Assembly: GCA_024349245.1 (NCBI GenBank)
Contig: JALDNG010000005.1
Span: forward strand, 20,402,501-20,466,500
Reading direction: 5' to 3'
DNA from: Neodontobutis hainanensis
Lineage: Eukaryota > Chordata > Actinopteri > Gobiiformes > Odontobutidae
DNA length: 64,000 nucleotides
The stretch's first letter is position 1. Each line of letters opens with the position of its first letter. Of this stretch, positions 11,590 to 22,313 are shown one piece after another. A program made the translations under genes and the position numbers. The notes under the pieces were generated by a model. It was not told the origin of the DNA. It saw only the letters and a program-made list of their open reading frames with translations, and made no database searches.

Positions 11590-12140
11590 CAGGGGTCTCC
11601 AACCTTTTTTTGCCCAGAGAGCTACTTTTCCCCAAAAAGAAAAAGTCAAAACATTTGTAATCCCTTGAGTTCCCCCTGAGTAACTGACAGTATTAAATGA
11701 AAACATAAATATATATATACTATATAAATATAGTGCTGTTTTGACTTAATCGTTTGTATATGTACACATACAGTATATTACTTAAATTATTCAATACATC
11801 CTTTGTACTTAAGTATTTAAACGTAAAACTCTGCATTCTGCCTTTATGTTTTCACACCTCCATATGCTGCTTCCTTTTCTTTTTCTTACTGTCACTCACT
11901 CGGTGCACTCCTCTGTCCCCCCCCCCCCCCCTCTCTGTTGGGTGGTACGATCCTGGTCTGTCCTCACATGATCGGTTACACAGCAGTAGTCGCCTCACTG
12001 CAGGAAGCACCTGTAGCGCTGAGATTATCAGAACATTCTGCTGAGTATTACTTGTTAGTTGGCTCCCATCATTCACTTACTTTGGTATTGGTGGTCTTTG
12101 GTGAGCTACTTAGAAAATGGTCACATGTTGGAGACACCTG
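11590..12140. mobile_element. hAT-like MITE, about 551 bp
   Basis: The left end CAGGGGTCTCCAACCT is the imperfect inverse of the right end, which reads CAGGTGTCTCCAACAT on the other strand. The match continues inward, with GAGCTACTT near both ends. The flanks CTTTAGTT (11582-11589) and CTCTAGGT (12141-12148) agree at 6 of 8 positions, as expected for a decayed 8-bp hAT target duplication. The interior is non-coding and holds a C run. The family assignment follows from terminal sequence and target-duplication length. Confidence 0.75.
11917..11931. repeat. C15 homopolymer
   Basis: Fifteen consecutive C bases within the hAT-like MITE. It is liable to sequencing and replication error. Confidence 0.95.
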
Positions 12141-12197
12141 CTCTAGGTCATAGATTAAACCCACATCCCCATAAGTCTAACTACAAAAAAATATATA

Positions 12198-12519
12198 CAA
12201 TTGTGCTCATAACTGTATAAAAATGTGTGCTCCTTCCACAACTTCCACAAAAGACTTGAAGCTGTCATTGATGTTAAAGCTGGCAATATACCGTATTAAG
12301 AACTGGGATATGTAAACGTTTGATCAAGGTCATTTAGGTCTTTTCTGTTGTCATTATGATTTTAAAAAGAGTAAAAACAGTTGTTTTACAATTAATTATA
12401 GTGGCTTCACCCAACCACTAACTATGAGTGAAACAAAGGTTTCTGTGTTATCATTCATATTCTCTGATAAATAACCCAAAAAATCTGCCAGGGTATGTAA
12501 ACGCATGAGCACAACTGTG
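12198..12519. mobile_element. Internally deleted Tc1-like element (MITE)
   Basis: The left end CAATTGTGCTCATAACTG mirrors the right end, which reads CACAGTTGTGCTCATGCG on the opposite strand. TA dinucleotides flank it at 12196-12197 and 12520-12521, the Tc1/mariner target. The interior matches non-coding parts of the Tc1 family also seen at 33.4-33.5 kb (CCAACCACTAACTATGAGTG) and 37.1-37.3 kb. Most of the transposase is missing, so it is a non-autonomous derivative of that family. Confidence 0.85.
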
Positions 12520-13579
12520 TATATATAGCAATAAGTTGCTTTTGTGTAATTAAACATTTAATACATTGTTGTGCAAATGAACCTTTTTAAAATGTTGGGT
12601 TGTAGCCACAGGTACAGACTAAAGAAGCAAAGAATAGTATCCTCATTTCCTTGCAATTGCCTGTACTCATAAACAACACAATCTTGGGCAGTTAGAAATT
12701 AAATTAGCCACTTATTCCTGATAAATTATACACATTTATATTTATACGTAATCTTTCTCTTGCTCTTAAATACATGCTACTTTTTAATTATGTTTCATTG
12801 TTTTATTTATATTGATTATCAAATCTAGTTAGAAACTGCTTTCAAAACTGTGTTGGTTGTTATTGTACCTTGAGCCAGGATGACTGCAGTTGTCTCACAT
12901 CTGTCTCTGTTTGTTCTAATTTTTATTATCACACGCACATTTCTAAATGCAGATGATTATACTAAACCTTACTCCCAGCTGTTTATCCAGTCTGTTCATA
13001 TTCACCGCATCTAAAATAATTTAGTAGAAATGTCTTTGCTGCTGACACCTCCATCCATCAAAGCTCATACAATCTATAAAACAAAGCAGGATGTTTTATA
13101 AATCCGTGTGCTCCGTGACGCTCCATGCATACAATGTATACATTCTCAACATGTTTTCATTCCTGTTCTCCCTCACCACTTGGATGGGTCGGCTCGCTCC
13201 GGATGAAGTTTGACACTTGCTAAATGATTACGATAGCACCTGACCATCAGCCGCTCTCTTTGTATGCGCCTCGTAATGAAAAACTAATCACCCAATAAGC
13301 TTTCGGAGGTAGATTTGTGCATGCTAACCTTTGTGCCGTCCGTCTCTCCCTGTGGTGTAGTAACATTATATTAGAGCTGAATATAATGTCAGATTCTCAC
13401 TTGTTGCAGCTCTGCCAGAAGAATGTAATTGAGAAAGTGCCCATGGGAGTTTGATGGTTGAGATTGAGAAGCTCACAAGAGTATTCATATACACTATACA
13501 GTGAACTATTTCTACAGTATCAGTAATATACCTTCAATTGTTGTGGGCACAGGGCTTAGCTTGCAAATAAATACAAATA
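12520..13579. other. Unassigned region; candidate conserved element 13.11-13.47 kb
   Basis: No gene recognised. From about 13110 to 13470 the sequence is complex, keeps CpGs and contains TAATCA/TAATTG homeodomain-like cores, unlike the flanking AT-rich DNA. It is a candidate conserved non-coding element only. Confidence 0.3.
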
Positions 13580-13624
<45 letters not shown>

Positions 13625-13668
13625 ATATATCTATATATATATCTATATATATATATATATATATATAG
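13580..13668. repeat. Compound (CT)n-(TA)n microsatellite
   Basis: A CT run (about 13580-13622) passes into an interrupted TA run to 13668. Confidence 0.95.
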
Positions 13669-13741
13669 ACGTTGACTTAAAAACTTCTAGAAAGAAAAAA
13701 AAACACATTTTGTAAAGCCTGAAAATAAAAAAAAGGGTTGC

Positions 13742-13796
13742 TTTTAACTTAAATCTCTTTTTCAAGATGTCCTGGATGACTGAGAACCTTCACAGA
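13742..13796 (-). repeat. Foldback-type dispersed repeat, copy 2 (fragment)
   Basis: The reverse complement reads GAAGGTTCTCAGTCATCCAG then ACATCTTGAAAAAG, matching the start of the copy at 7750. Only the first ~55 bp remain. Confidence 0.65.
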
Positions 13797-13879
13797 CACA
13801 AAGCCTGAACATGTTACCTATAAACACACACCTCCGGCATGTCCATATAATGAGGTGTATATTATCCCAACAGCAATTT

Positions 13880-14120
13880 GTCAGGGGTGAGCCTGCAGCA
13901 CGGATCCATAATGAGTGAGCTCTAAGGGTTAAAAAGTAACATGTACAGTATAAACATAAAGCGTCCAAGCACTGGGCCTTGGGGGACACCCTGTGTGACA
14001 GGAATGGTACAGTTGTTTATGCAAATTTAATGTAACCTGTCAAAGCGATGGGATGTAAACCAGTGCAGAAACCGGTTATGCCAATGTCAAATTGTAGACG
14101 ACAAAAGAGGCTGCAGTGGA
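13880..14120 (-). mobile_element. CR1/L2-type LINE reverse transcriptase fragment
   Basis: On the minus strand the sequence encodes NRFLHWFTSHRFDRLH near 14070, then INNCTIPVTQGVPQGPVLG (about 14020-13970), then FMFILYMLLFNP. This spans the conserved block before and at RT motif B (QGVPQGSVLGPLLF..LYMLPL in intact relatives). Downstream the frame decays and no YADD is found. It is a degraded internal piece, directly beside a foldback-repeat fragment. Confidence 0.75.
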
Positions 14121-17100
14121 GTACATAATTGTACCCCCAAATCACTAAAGCTTTTTGGTTCTCACCATTTATGGTACAAACATGACATGAATAGAGTTAT
14201 TAGATTTATATTGTTAATCTATTCTGTGGAACAGGGGGACTTGTATCTCTCTTTTTTTAAAAATAATAATTCCTTTACTTATTTGCATTTCTAAATTTGT
14301 AGTTACTGACAGCTGCCGATAAATAATGATGGCCCATCATTTAAGAAATAAATAGCGGTATCAAATCCTTCTGCAGCAGTGTCTTTAAATTAATCAATTC
14401 AAACTACACAGTGATTCCTGTAAAAGCAATACTTTATCTTCAATCTTGACAGATTAGAAACAGTACACTTTAAACGTGGCCAGTGTGTGATTTTCATCCG
14501 TCTATAAGAGCTCAGATGCTTTATGCAATGCTGGAAAATAGATGACCGCATTGTGCATTATGAGCATTTCTTCACTATTAAGCAGAATTTCCCAGTCCCC
14601 TCTCTTGTAATCTACAGAGTCGCATAAACGGTGAACCCTGGCAACCCGCAGCGTGATTAATGCACTGCACACGAAATGGATTTGCAATGAACAACTCGTG
14701 TGATGAGCTGCTTACTCTGGCAATAAAGCCTTTACCTCTGGGCACCAGGCTCTCCGACTCTTTTGGGTGAGAAAAATTGAAAGGCAAATAGCTATGGTTG
14801 GTTTATCTGTGTGAATCTGTGACCTGAGTGAGTCATCCATGTCAAATACGTTTTTCAGAGCATTCACCTGGTCAAAAGGTCTGTTTATTGTGGTGTCTGT
14901 TCCAGCAGCTTTTGATTTAGTCTGCCATGGCTCTGTCAGTCATCCAGCCCCTGACCTGCGCTGTTTCTTATCCAGAAGCACAGCCCATCTCTCAACCACA
15001 GATCCTCGAGTCGTCATATTTCCCAAGAACCCTTCACAATGAAAAATAGCTGCTGACACGTGTGATTATTCTAAACCTTTAAACTGTCTTTTCCTCTTAC
15101 ACTTACTCTACTCTGATAGATTACGTTTTATCTTCATGGCCACGTGGCGCTTCTTCTTCTTCTTTTCTCTAGGATTGTTTATGTTTGTGACTTTGTGGAA
15201 AAGCCACTCCAAGCAGGAATTCATCAATAGGCTTTTGTCCAAAGATCAGGGCAGCTTTAGCGCTGTGAAGTCTAATGGATTAAGACCAAAGCCATTCTTC
15301 AAAGCGTCCGCTGATTCTGATTTCATTACCCACAAAAATGATTAAACTTTTGTCTCTGAGCTTAGTGTTGAACTGAAAATGGCTATTTCCACTTAATGGA
15401 AAATATGTCCTGGAGATACAGGGCTGTGGTGTGACTAGTGTACTTTATCAAGAGATATAGACTGTTAGCTAGTCAAGGGGTAAATGGACCTTGGCTGCTC
15501 TTTTTATTGATTCTAGGCCTTGAGTGTAGCCTGGATATACTCATTAACAACACTGTTTTTGGTTTCTTTTGACCTCCAGTCATACTGCGGCCTCCATCTG
15601 GGCCAGAATGTTGTTCGGGGCGTGGTTTTGAGTTATCTTTTCAAATATTTATCCAATGTTGTTGGCACTACCATTACTTGGCAGATCCCTAGATTGCATA
15701 TTTGCTTAGCAATAGCAAATTATTTCCAGTATCTAAATAATATTTTTTGGACCAAGCTGCAATTGGATAATTTCACATGGAACGACTCACAATAATCACT
15801 GGTCTAGAGTCATGTTTTCTGATGTGGTGCAGTCATAATGACAAATTAAAACCAATAACCTAAAAGGTCAACAAGGCAGACCACAATAGGTCAACCAATT
15901 GAATATTGTAGCAAAATTCTTTTAAAATGGTAAATGGTATGCATTTATACATTTTCTTTTTTCTGCTCTGACTGCGAAAAGATATTTATAAAATGCAGTA
16001 TATTACATAATACAATTCAATGGCAGTTCTGTAGATCTGTCTGTCCTGTTCAGTGTTGTCTGTTTGTCCTCCTTCATCCTCCTCTGCATTATGTCCTCTT
16101 TTTTCACCTTTAGTAAAAATGTCAAAACTATTTGACGGTTTGAAGAAAATTCTCACACAAAGCTGCTGTGACATTTGTGCAACTGAATGCAGCGTGACAA
16201 GGACAACACAATTCAAGATAATTGCTAATTAATAAGTACACTCGCCTCCAACTGGACAGGAGAAAAAATTACAATAAATCCCCCTCAGAGTCACTGCTAA
16301 ATATTTTGTTTTTCAACCACCATTGGGTAACTTTGTCCAATGATTTAGTGGTGTTTTTTCCAAGCGTTTTGTATGCAAAAACCAATTTTCCCAAGTGCCA
16401 CAAATGCAGCATCAAAACTTGATGTGCCATCTTGGAAATAATAGTTTTTGAAGAGGCAATTTGCATATTTTCAAACTAATACAATGCACAAACTGGCTTG
16501 TATTGTTGAGATATTTATAAATAAACCTGGAATTGCCACTTTTTGCACAAAGTCAAGATACCTATACCTATGAACAAAATGTTTGGTCAATCTGAGTCAG
16601 AGAGATTGAAATGCTACATAACAGCGTCCTTCAAAGATTATCAGTTCTGTTACTACAGAAGCTGCCTCAATTGCTTTTTTTGATTTGTGGAAAAGAAAAA
16701 AATGCTGAGATGCAGGCTCTTCCTGCTGTGTGGTTTGTTTTTCCCTCTTTCCCTCATATTTTCCAAACAACTGTCTATATTCAGTCCATTAATATTGTTT
16801 GAAGTAGTGTTTCATTTAGAAACCACAACCTTTTCCTTATATGAAGCAGGTAATGTTTCCAATAAACTCTACAATCATTTTCCACTTATGTTTAGCTTTT
16901 AAAAGGAGATATACGGTATGTGTGTTCCTTACAGAGGCTTTAAGTTGGATCACAGTCTTGTGCTTTGAGGCCCGTTTTTTTCTTTGATATTTAGTCTTCT
17001 AAGAGCTGATTTATTAAAGCTTTGCATGTACTAAAACACATCTTCAGTGGAAAGTGTGGGCATAAAGTGAGTAAAGGGATTTACGTTGAGCTCCTGAGAT

Positions 17101-17252
17101 TAGTGTCTCTTACAGGAGCAGAATACTGTAAGTGTAACGCTGATTTTGCTCCTGAGCCTTTATGACTGTATAAAATATGGCATTTTCATTAACGAGTTCT
17201 CAAAAACATAACCTGTAGAGAAAAAAAAAATGTAATTAATTAATTTAGTGCA
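14121..17252. other. Unassigned region; candidate conserved element 14.49-14.80 kb
   Basis: No gene recognised. The 14490-14800 stretch is complex, with several TAAT cores and retained CpGs, and stands out from its flanks as possible conserved regulatory DNA. A scrap resembling the 3' end of a fish SINE (ATGGTAAATGGTATGCATTT) occurs near 15928. Open frames at 15520-15795 and 15136-15345 have no recognisable product. Confidence 0.35.
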
Positions 17253-17340
17253 GTGGTGTCAATCTCATTTTAGCCCAATTTGATCTAAAGCACAACAGCC
17301 CGGACCAGTTTTTACAATTTTATCCTCAAAATATGTCTTG
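17253..17340. mobile_element. Possible hAT-like MITE end
   Basis: CAGTGGTGTCAATCTCATTT resembles the left terminus of fish hAT-like MITEs (CAG-GGTGTCAAACTC type). No matching right end was found, so it is probably truncated. Confidence 0.35.
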
Positions 17341-17527
17341 ATGCTAATGCTAAAAATTAGGTAACTAACATTCACTGCTGCATCACTGAACTCTTATCTT
17401 CAGGTAAATACAGATTGTTGTTTCCTCAGACCTGCTGACAATTCATTTATCTTCTGTCAGTGGCTATCTCTTTCTGTACATTGTCCTTGTAAAACTGGTG
17501 TTTGGTGTTATAAAAGATATTGAATTT

Positions 17528-17662
17528 CTCAACCTCAAGGTTAAAGCAAAAGCATCCGGACTCAGTTTTCAAGGTGAAGACGTTTTGTCTCTTTTCCAAA
17601 AGACTTTACCAATTTTGGGATCAACTGGTAAGAGAGCTGAGCTTATATCACTAAACCTCAAG
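17528..17662 (+). repeat. Foldback-type dispersed repeat, copy 3
   Basis: It contains GGTTAAAGCAAAAGCATCCG, then AAGGTGAAGACGTTTTGTCT, then AAGAGAGCTGAGCTTATATC, in the same order as the fuller copy at 39.55 kb. The left tip and right arm are missing or degraded. Confidence 0.75.
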
Positions 17663-18868
17663 AAATAATTTCTCGTCGTCCAAGGCACAGCAATGACTGA
17701 AGTACTGGTGCAGTGTTTACATCACTGCTATGTTTGAGTGAGCTTTTATTTTGATAGTGCAGTAAAAGTTTATTTTGAAACTTGGTGCCTACTTCCTGTG
17801 TAGCTTGCTAGATTTATGCAGAGCTCCTCAAAAAAATTTAAGTCCAACCTATTGATAGTGACGCATTGAGACGCTTTTGAGACGCAGCCAGTGTGATTTG
17901 TCAGACTGACTAAAATAGAAAGCGATTTAAGTGTGAGACGAAAAGCTGCAATAATGCAACGCAATGCTTTCGGTATAAATCGGAGGTCATTGTAAAAAAA
18001 AAAAAAAAAGTGATGTTTTTATTATTAACTCTTCAGCAAATGAGGTTATGAGGCTGATGCTGCCGGCTAGCCTCTAGAGCAGCTTGAATGATGGCTGTGG
18101 TGACATTGCAGAAGCCAAAAACATCTACAAATCACAAGAGAACAGTAGCTGTGCTACCTCACTAATGTTTTGAATGTCTGTGGGATGTGCCATGGACTTG
18201 GTAATTAATGAAAATTAACCATGTGCTTTCATTTAATATAACCTTTGCTGGTGTCTGTTTTACACAAAACTTTATCTGTTCAGTCAGATTTTTTTTAACA
18301 CAGGTTTATGTGGGGACTGTCATTATTGTCGCTTGTGTCATGTCAGCAGGCATAGAAAAGTCTTGGTAGGCCATCCCTAGTCCCAAACTCAAAACTAAAA
18401 GTCAGCAAACTGCCTCACCTTCATCAGTAGAGGACAATGCTTTTAGTTCTGCAAGTGCTGCTGTTTTTTCTTGAATATGATATTTTTGAATTGCTCTTAT
18501 AGCAAGTGTGCTTCTATACCTTAATCAAGCTACATCATTCTACCCATCAAGCTTCTATTAGCACATTCACACTGTAGTGATGTGTGTAGCCTCAGTCAGT
18601 TGTTCAGTAGAATATAATAAGTAGCTAATATCTGTGTTTGAACCACACTCTCCAGACAATAACACCTTTGCACTTTGGACATATGGACATACAAAAAAGA
18701 TTGATTTGTTGTTTTCTCTGAATATGACAAAAATTAAATGACCTGAGTACAGTTTAGTTGGATGGCTATGAATTGGAACCAAAAGCCGTCCTTAACCCTT
18801 CTATACCTCTAATCATCAAGATACTTTTTCTTGAATGTAATTGTCATGTAAAGGTGCAGTAGTGTCTT
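17663..18868. other. Unassigned AT-rich sequence
   Basis: No gene or named repeat seen, apart from an A16 run at 17994-18009. Open frames (17770-17964 and 18567-18782, both minus) have no known motifs. Confidence 0.45.
17994..18009. repeat. A16 homopolymer
   Basis: Sixteen consecutive A bases. No retrocopy is recognisable upstream, so it is not called a poly(A) tail. Confidence 0.9.
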
Positions 18869-19205
18869 GGGTTACTTTACTGCAAACCAGTTCCCTGAAA
18901 AAGCGGGTCTGAGATGCTGTGCTTCAATGCTGCCCTGTGGGCGTTTCCCGGACGTCCTTCAGACAAAGTTGACCTGGAATCACGTGTTCTAATAACCGTT
19001 GGCTGATTATCCAGCTCCGCTCTCATGCAGCCGCGGGTGTTCAAGCCACGTCACCAACAGGGGTTATATAAGCCAATTCTTGGTGTGTGACACACATGCT
19101 TCATAACCGGTCACACAAAGAATGTTCCCCATAGCGTATTTCTACACAGCAACGAGTGTAGCTTTTGAAAGGGAACTATAGTTTCCATCAGTACACTTAA
19201 GTAAC
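18869..19205. mobile_element. Candidate foldback/MITE-like repeat with TATATAAG
   Basis: The left end (GGGTTACTTTACTGCAAACC then GTTCCCTGAAAAAGCGG) is imperfectly inverted at the right end, which on the other strand reads GTTACTTAAGTGTACTG and later AGTTCCCTTTCAAAAGC. The GTTCCCTG...GAGATGCTG layout recalls a dispersed fish repeat with GGGTTAC termini, from memory. The interior is GC-richer and has TTATATAAG near 19062-19070, which could act as a TATA box. A solo LTR is an alternative reading, but no TG...CA ends or primer site are visible. Confidence 0.4.
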
Positions 19206-20791
19206 AAGTTATATTTTTGTCCTGTTATTTACCAATGTACTTTTGTTATTCTAGTCCCATATTTTTATGTACACTTTTTATAAACACTTAGTTTTAATTT
19301 ATGTTGCATGCTCCTTTTCTACTTGCACTTTTACCTGTCTTTGTGCAGCTGCAAATGCAATCAACACGTTTATTTGTCTCCATCATTTTTGTGATTGGAT
19401 AAAAAAAGTATTTTATCTTATATGAGCATCTCTTTAAATCTACGCTTACCCCTTCATGGGTTTAAAAAAAGGCAAAAAGCGAAGTTGTAAAATTAAATGT
19501 ATCACACATTGTTCTTTGTTTTAACTTTTAGTTTGACAGTAGATTACTTAAAAAAAAAAAGTTACCCATGGCAGAAAGGCCTCAACCGAATCGCTCTGAT
19601 ACGCACCAATACCAAACCTAAGTAACTCTTTTATGACTTTAATGTAAAATTACCTAAATAAATAATGTTACATATTAGAGTGCATGGCCGAACCGTTCCC
19701 TGCAAGGGTTGGACAGTTGGAGTTTTCAGTGGAAGGCCACATAAATGACCTTCCACCACAAACTCTGGAAGGATTGCGTTTGTGTTGATGTGTTCATGTA
19801 AGCCATTGTACGTGGATGTGCATAATAGGAACAGGTACGTGTCACTATGCGTGCCTCTGGCATTTGTGGCAAAAATTGTAACATTAAATTTCCACCTCTA
19901 AAGAACTGACAGTGAATTAAAAAGTGCCCTTGAGTTTGATGTATCCAGATGGTAATGTGAAATAAACAGTGAGGGTCAAAGCAGTTCAGACCTCAAGCAC
20001 ATGTTCCAAACCTCCTCTGTTGCAGAAAGGCTCTAAACAGAATGTTGTTTTTTAATCATTACAAAAACTTGCACCAAAATCAGTCGTTCACTGAAAGTGT
20101 CGCCTTTTATTAGCAGCATTGGTTGAGAAGATTTTAGCGGTGATGCAGTGCTGCTCTTTATAGCCCTGTTCATAATTGACAATGACATGCATCATGGTTT
20201 TAGAAGTAAAGTCAGCTGACATTGAAGAGTGATGATTACTGTATGTCATCAGCCATTGCAGTGCGGTCTCATAAACTGATTAGAGCAGTCCTTAAGCCTA
20301 ATTTGTTTACATTGCCCTTAGTTGGTCAGGACTAACCTGAGTAGGCAGAAAGTTGCAGTCAGCTCTTGTTTGAAGCGGCTCGGCCATGTTGACTTTGCCG
20401 AGCTCGACCTCAATGCGTACACGGTTGATGGGAATGACATGCTCTCAGCTGACAGAGGCTTTGATGTCTCTGAAGTGACACGGCCTGGAAGTGAGACTCA
20501 GCAGCCTTTGTACAGCTGTGCTTAGACAGTGCCGCCCTGCCTTAAAGGGCCACTCCACCGCCTTCCTTGGGGACACTCACTGTTTAATTGTATCTCAATG
20601 TGAGTTTGGAGGGAGTGCCTGATTTGTAGAACAAAAATACTATACGGTGACAGGACCAAATGCTGAATTCAAAAAGATAAGAAAGATATAATGTTTCTGA
20701 AACAAACTTGACCACCGCATCAAAAAAAAAAAACTAAAAAAAAACATATATATATACAATTTTTGCTGTCTTCACCTATTAGTTTGTGATA
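19206..20791. other. Unassigned region; candidate conserved element 20.09-20.53 kb
   Basis: No gene recognised. From about 20090 to 20530 the sequence is complex and balanced with several CpGs. It includes a 67-codon open frame (20322-20525, plus) with no known domain. I favour non-coding conserved DNA over an exon because no clear splice sites flank it. Confidence 0.3.
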
Positions 20792-20915
20792 TGGACGGTG
20801 CCAGAGTGGTTAGCACTCCTGGCTCACAGCAAGAAGGTCCTGGGTTCGAATTCCATCCAGGGCAGCACCTTTCTGTGCAGAGTTTGTATGTTTTCCCCAC
20901 GTCTGCTCTTGTTTC
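20792..20915 (+). mobile_element. tRNA-derived SINE, family A, 5' part
   Basis: It has an A-box-like GAGTGGTTAGCACTCCTGGC and a B box GGGTTCGAATTCC at tRNA-like spacing, followed by the tRNA-unrelated body (AGCACCTTTCTGTGCAGAGT, GTATGTTTTCCCCACGTCT). The same body is seen reversed in the fuller copy at 44.1-44.5 kb. The 3' half and the ATTC tail are missing. It is not a functional tRNA gene because the 3' acceptor stem is absent. Confidence 0.8.
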
Positions 20916-22185
20916 CCCTACCAATAAAAACATGTTCAATTATTAGTCCACAAGCCAACACTGACAAATAAAACTTGACACTGTGTAAATATGAAATATT
21001 TGACCATTCTTTATAATAAAACATATGGTAAAGACTGCTGTGTCCTGGAAAGATTTTATAGAAATGCATAAATCACAAACTTAAATGTGTCACAAAGTCA
21101 TTAAGTTTATGTTCTATTCCTTGTGCCTTTAACAACTTACATCAGCATTTAACCAAAACACGGAAGCAGCATGTGTCAATAAACTGACAATAAAATCAGA
21201 TGAGTTATGACATATCCTCAAAGATGACTGACAGAACAGAAGTGTGGCTCTTTAGACAGACTTACCTCTGCACATTGCATGGTAAAGATGTACTGAAGTG
21301 GAAACAGCCAGCAGGATGGTAAATGTCAGTTTGATGGTTGTGAACATGTGACAGGTGACATTCATCTGTGTCTTGAACAATCCATTCATTTTCACTAAAG
21401 GATGCTGTTTCTATGACTGTCTACAACAATACATTCCCATAAAAAAGATAAGTCTAATGTGCTGCACAGTTAACCATGAATTTTAAAGCTTTTTAAAGCT
21501 CTGTAGAGGAGCCTGGAAATCATTGAAAAAACAACCTCATATTCATTTTGAAGAATTCTTGAAAAATAACAAATGTACTTTGTTTTGAAGAAAAGTGAAC
21601 CTGGTTCAACAGTGAGTGGGTAGGACACTGTATCAGAAGAATGTGTATTTTGCCAGAAACAGTCACATTAACCCAGATTTACATTATAACGTAAATTTAT
21701 ATGACGATTATTGAGAGGTTACAGTGTCATGTCAGTGTTCAGCAGTGTTTGTCTCCTTGGTTCTTTCAGTCCATCGGCCTTGATTTAGATTTTCTTGAAA
21801 TTGATAGATAAAGCGATCGCAAATTATATGTTTTTGATTTTCAGGTTTAACCTATAATACTGAAGTAGACCTCCAGCTGTCGAGGGTATGAGTTAAAAGA
21901 TCACTCACAGTCATTGTGACATTTTCCATTTTCACTCTGAACACTGCATGGTGGAGCTAGAACTGCTGTGAACCACTTAGTTGTAATTGCACTGGGTAGT
22001 TTGGCCCTTCAAGTCCAGCCAAAACCACAACTGATTTATTGGATTGGACGACTCAGTCTGGCTGCTCTGTGGCCTTGGGCTCAAGTCAACCCCTAGACCA
22101 AGTCCAGTCGCAGATCAAGTCAAATTAAGAGCGGTAAGCAATTGGTGATGGAGGCAGATAGAGGAATATCATTCTGTAAAATTAC
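20916..22185. other. Unassigned region
   Basis: AT-rich without recognised genes. 21929-21999 resembles 23279-23352 (listed separately). Confidence 0.4.
21929..21999 (+). repeat. Unnamed dispersed repeat, copy 1
   Basis: It shares an ordered series of matches with 23279-23352 (GAACAC-GCATGGTGG, then TTAGTT-TAA, then CACTGGG). The family is unknown to me. Confidence 0.5.
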
Positions 22186-22313
22186 AGGTGAAGTGGCTCA
22201 GTGGTAGAGCGGTTCTCCCGCAACTGGAAGGTTGGGTGATTCAATTCCCGCTCTCCTCACAGTTCACACTGTTGTTGTGTCCTTTGGATAAAAGTATCTA
22301 TTAAATGTAAAAT
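22186..22313 (+). mobile_element. tRNA-derived SINE, family B
   Basis: A-box region AGTGGCTCAGTGGTAGAGCG and a degenerate B box GTGATTCAATTCC, then CTCCTCACAGTTCACACTGT and TTGTTGTGTCCTTTGGATAA, ending in TAAATGTAAAATG. Compared with the 36.65-kb copy, the central part (the ACACCTAACCCACCTTGCCT region) is deleted, joining TGTGTCC directly to TTTGGATAAAAG. Confidence 0.8.

Noticed and set aside
18869..19205. Solo LTR of an endogenous retroelement
   Set aside because: No TG...CA ends, target duplication, polypurine tract or primer-binding site seen; inverted ends fit a foldback or MITE better.
20792..20890. tRNA-like A and B boxes that could suggest a tRNA gene
   Set aside because: No 3' acceptor stem complement, and the sequence runs into a SINE body shared with the copy at 44.1 kb.
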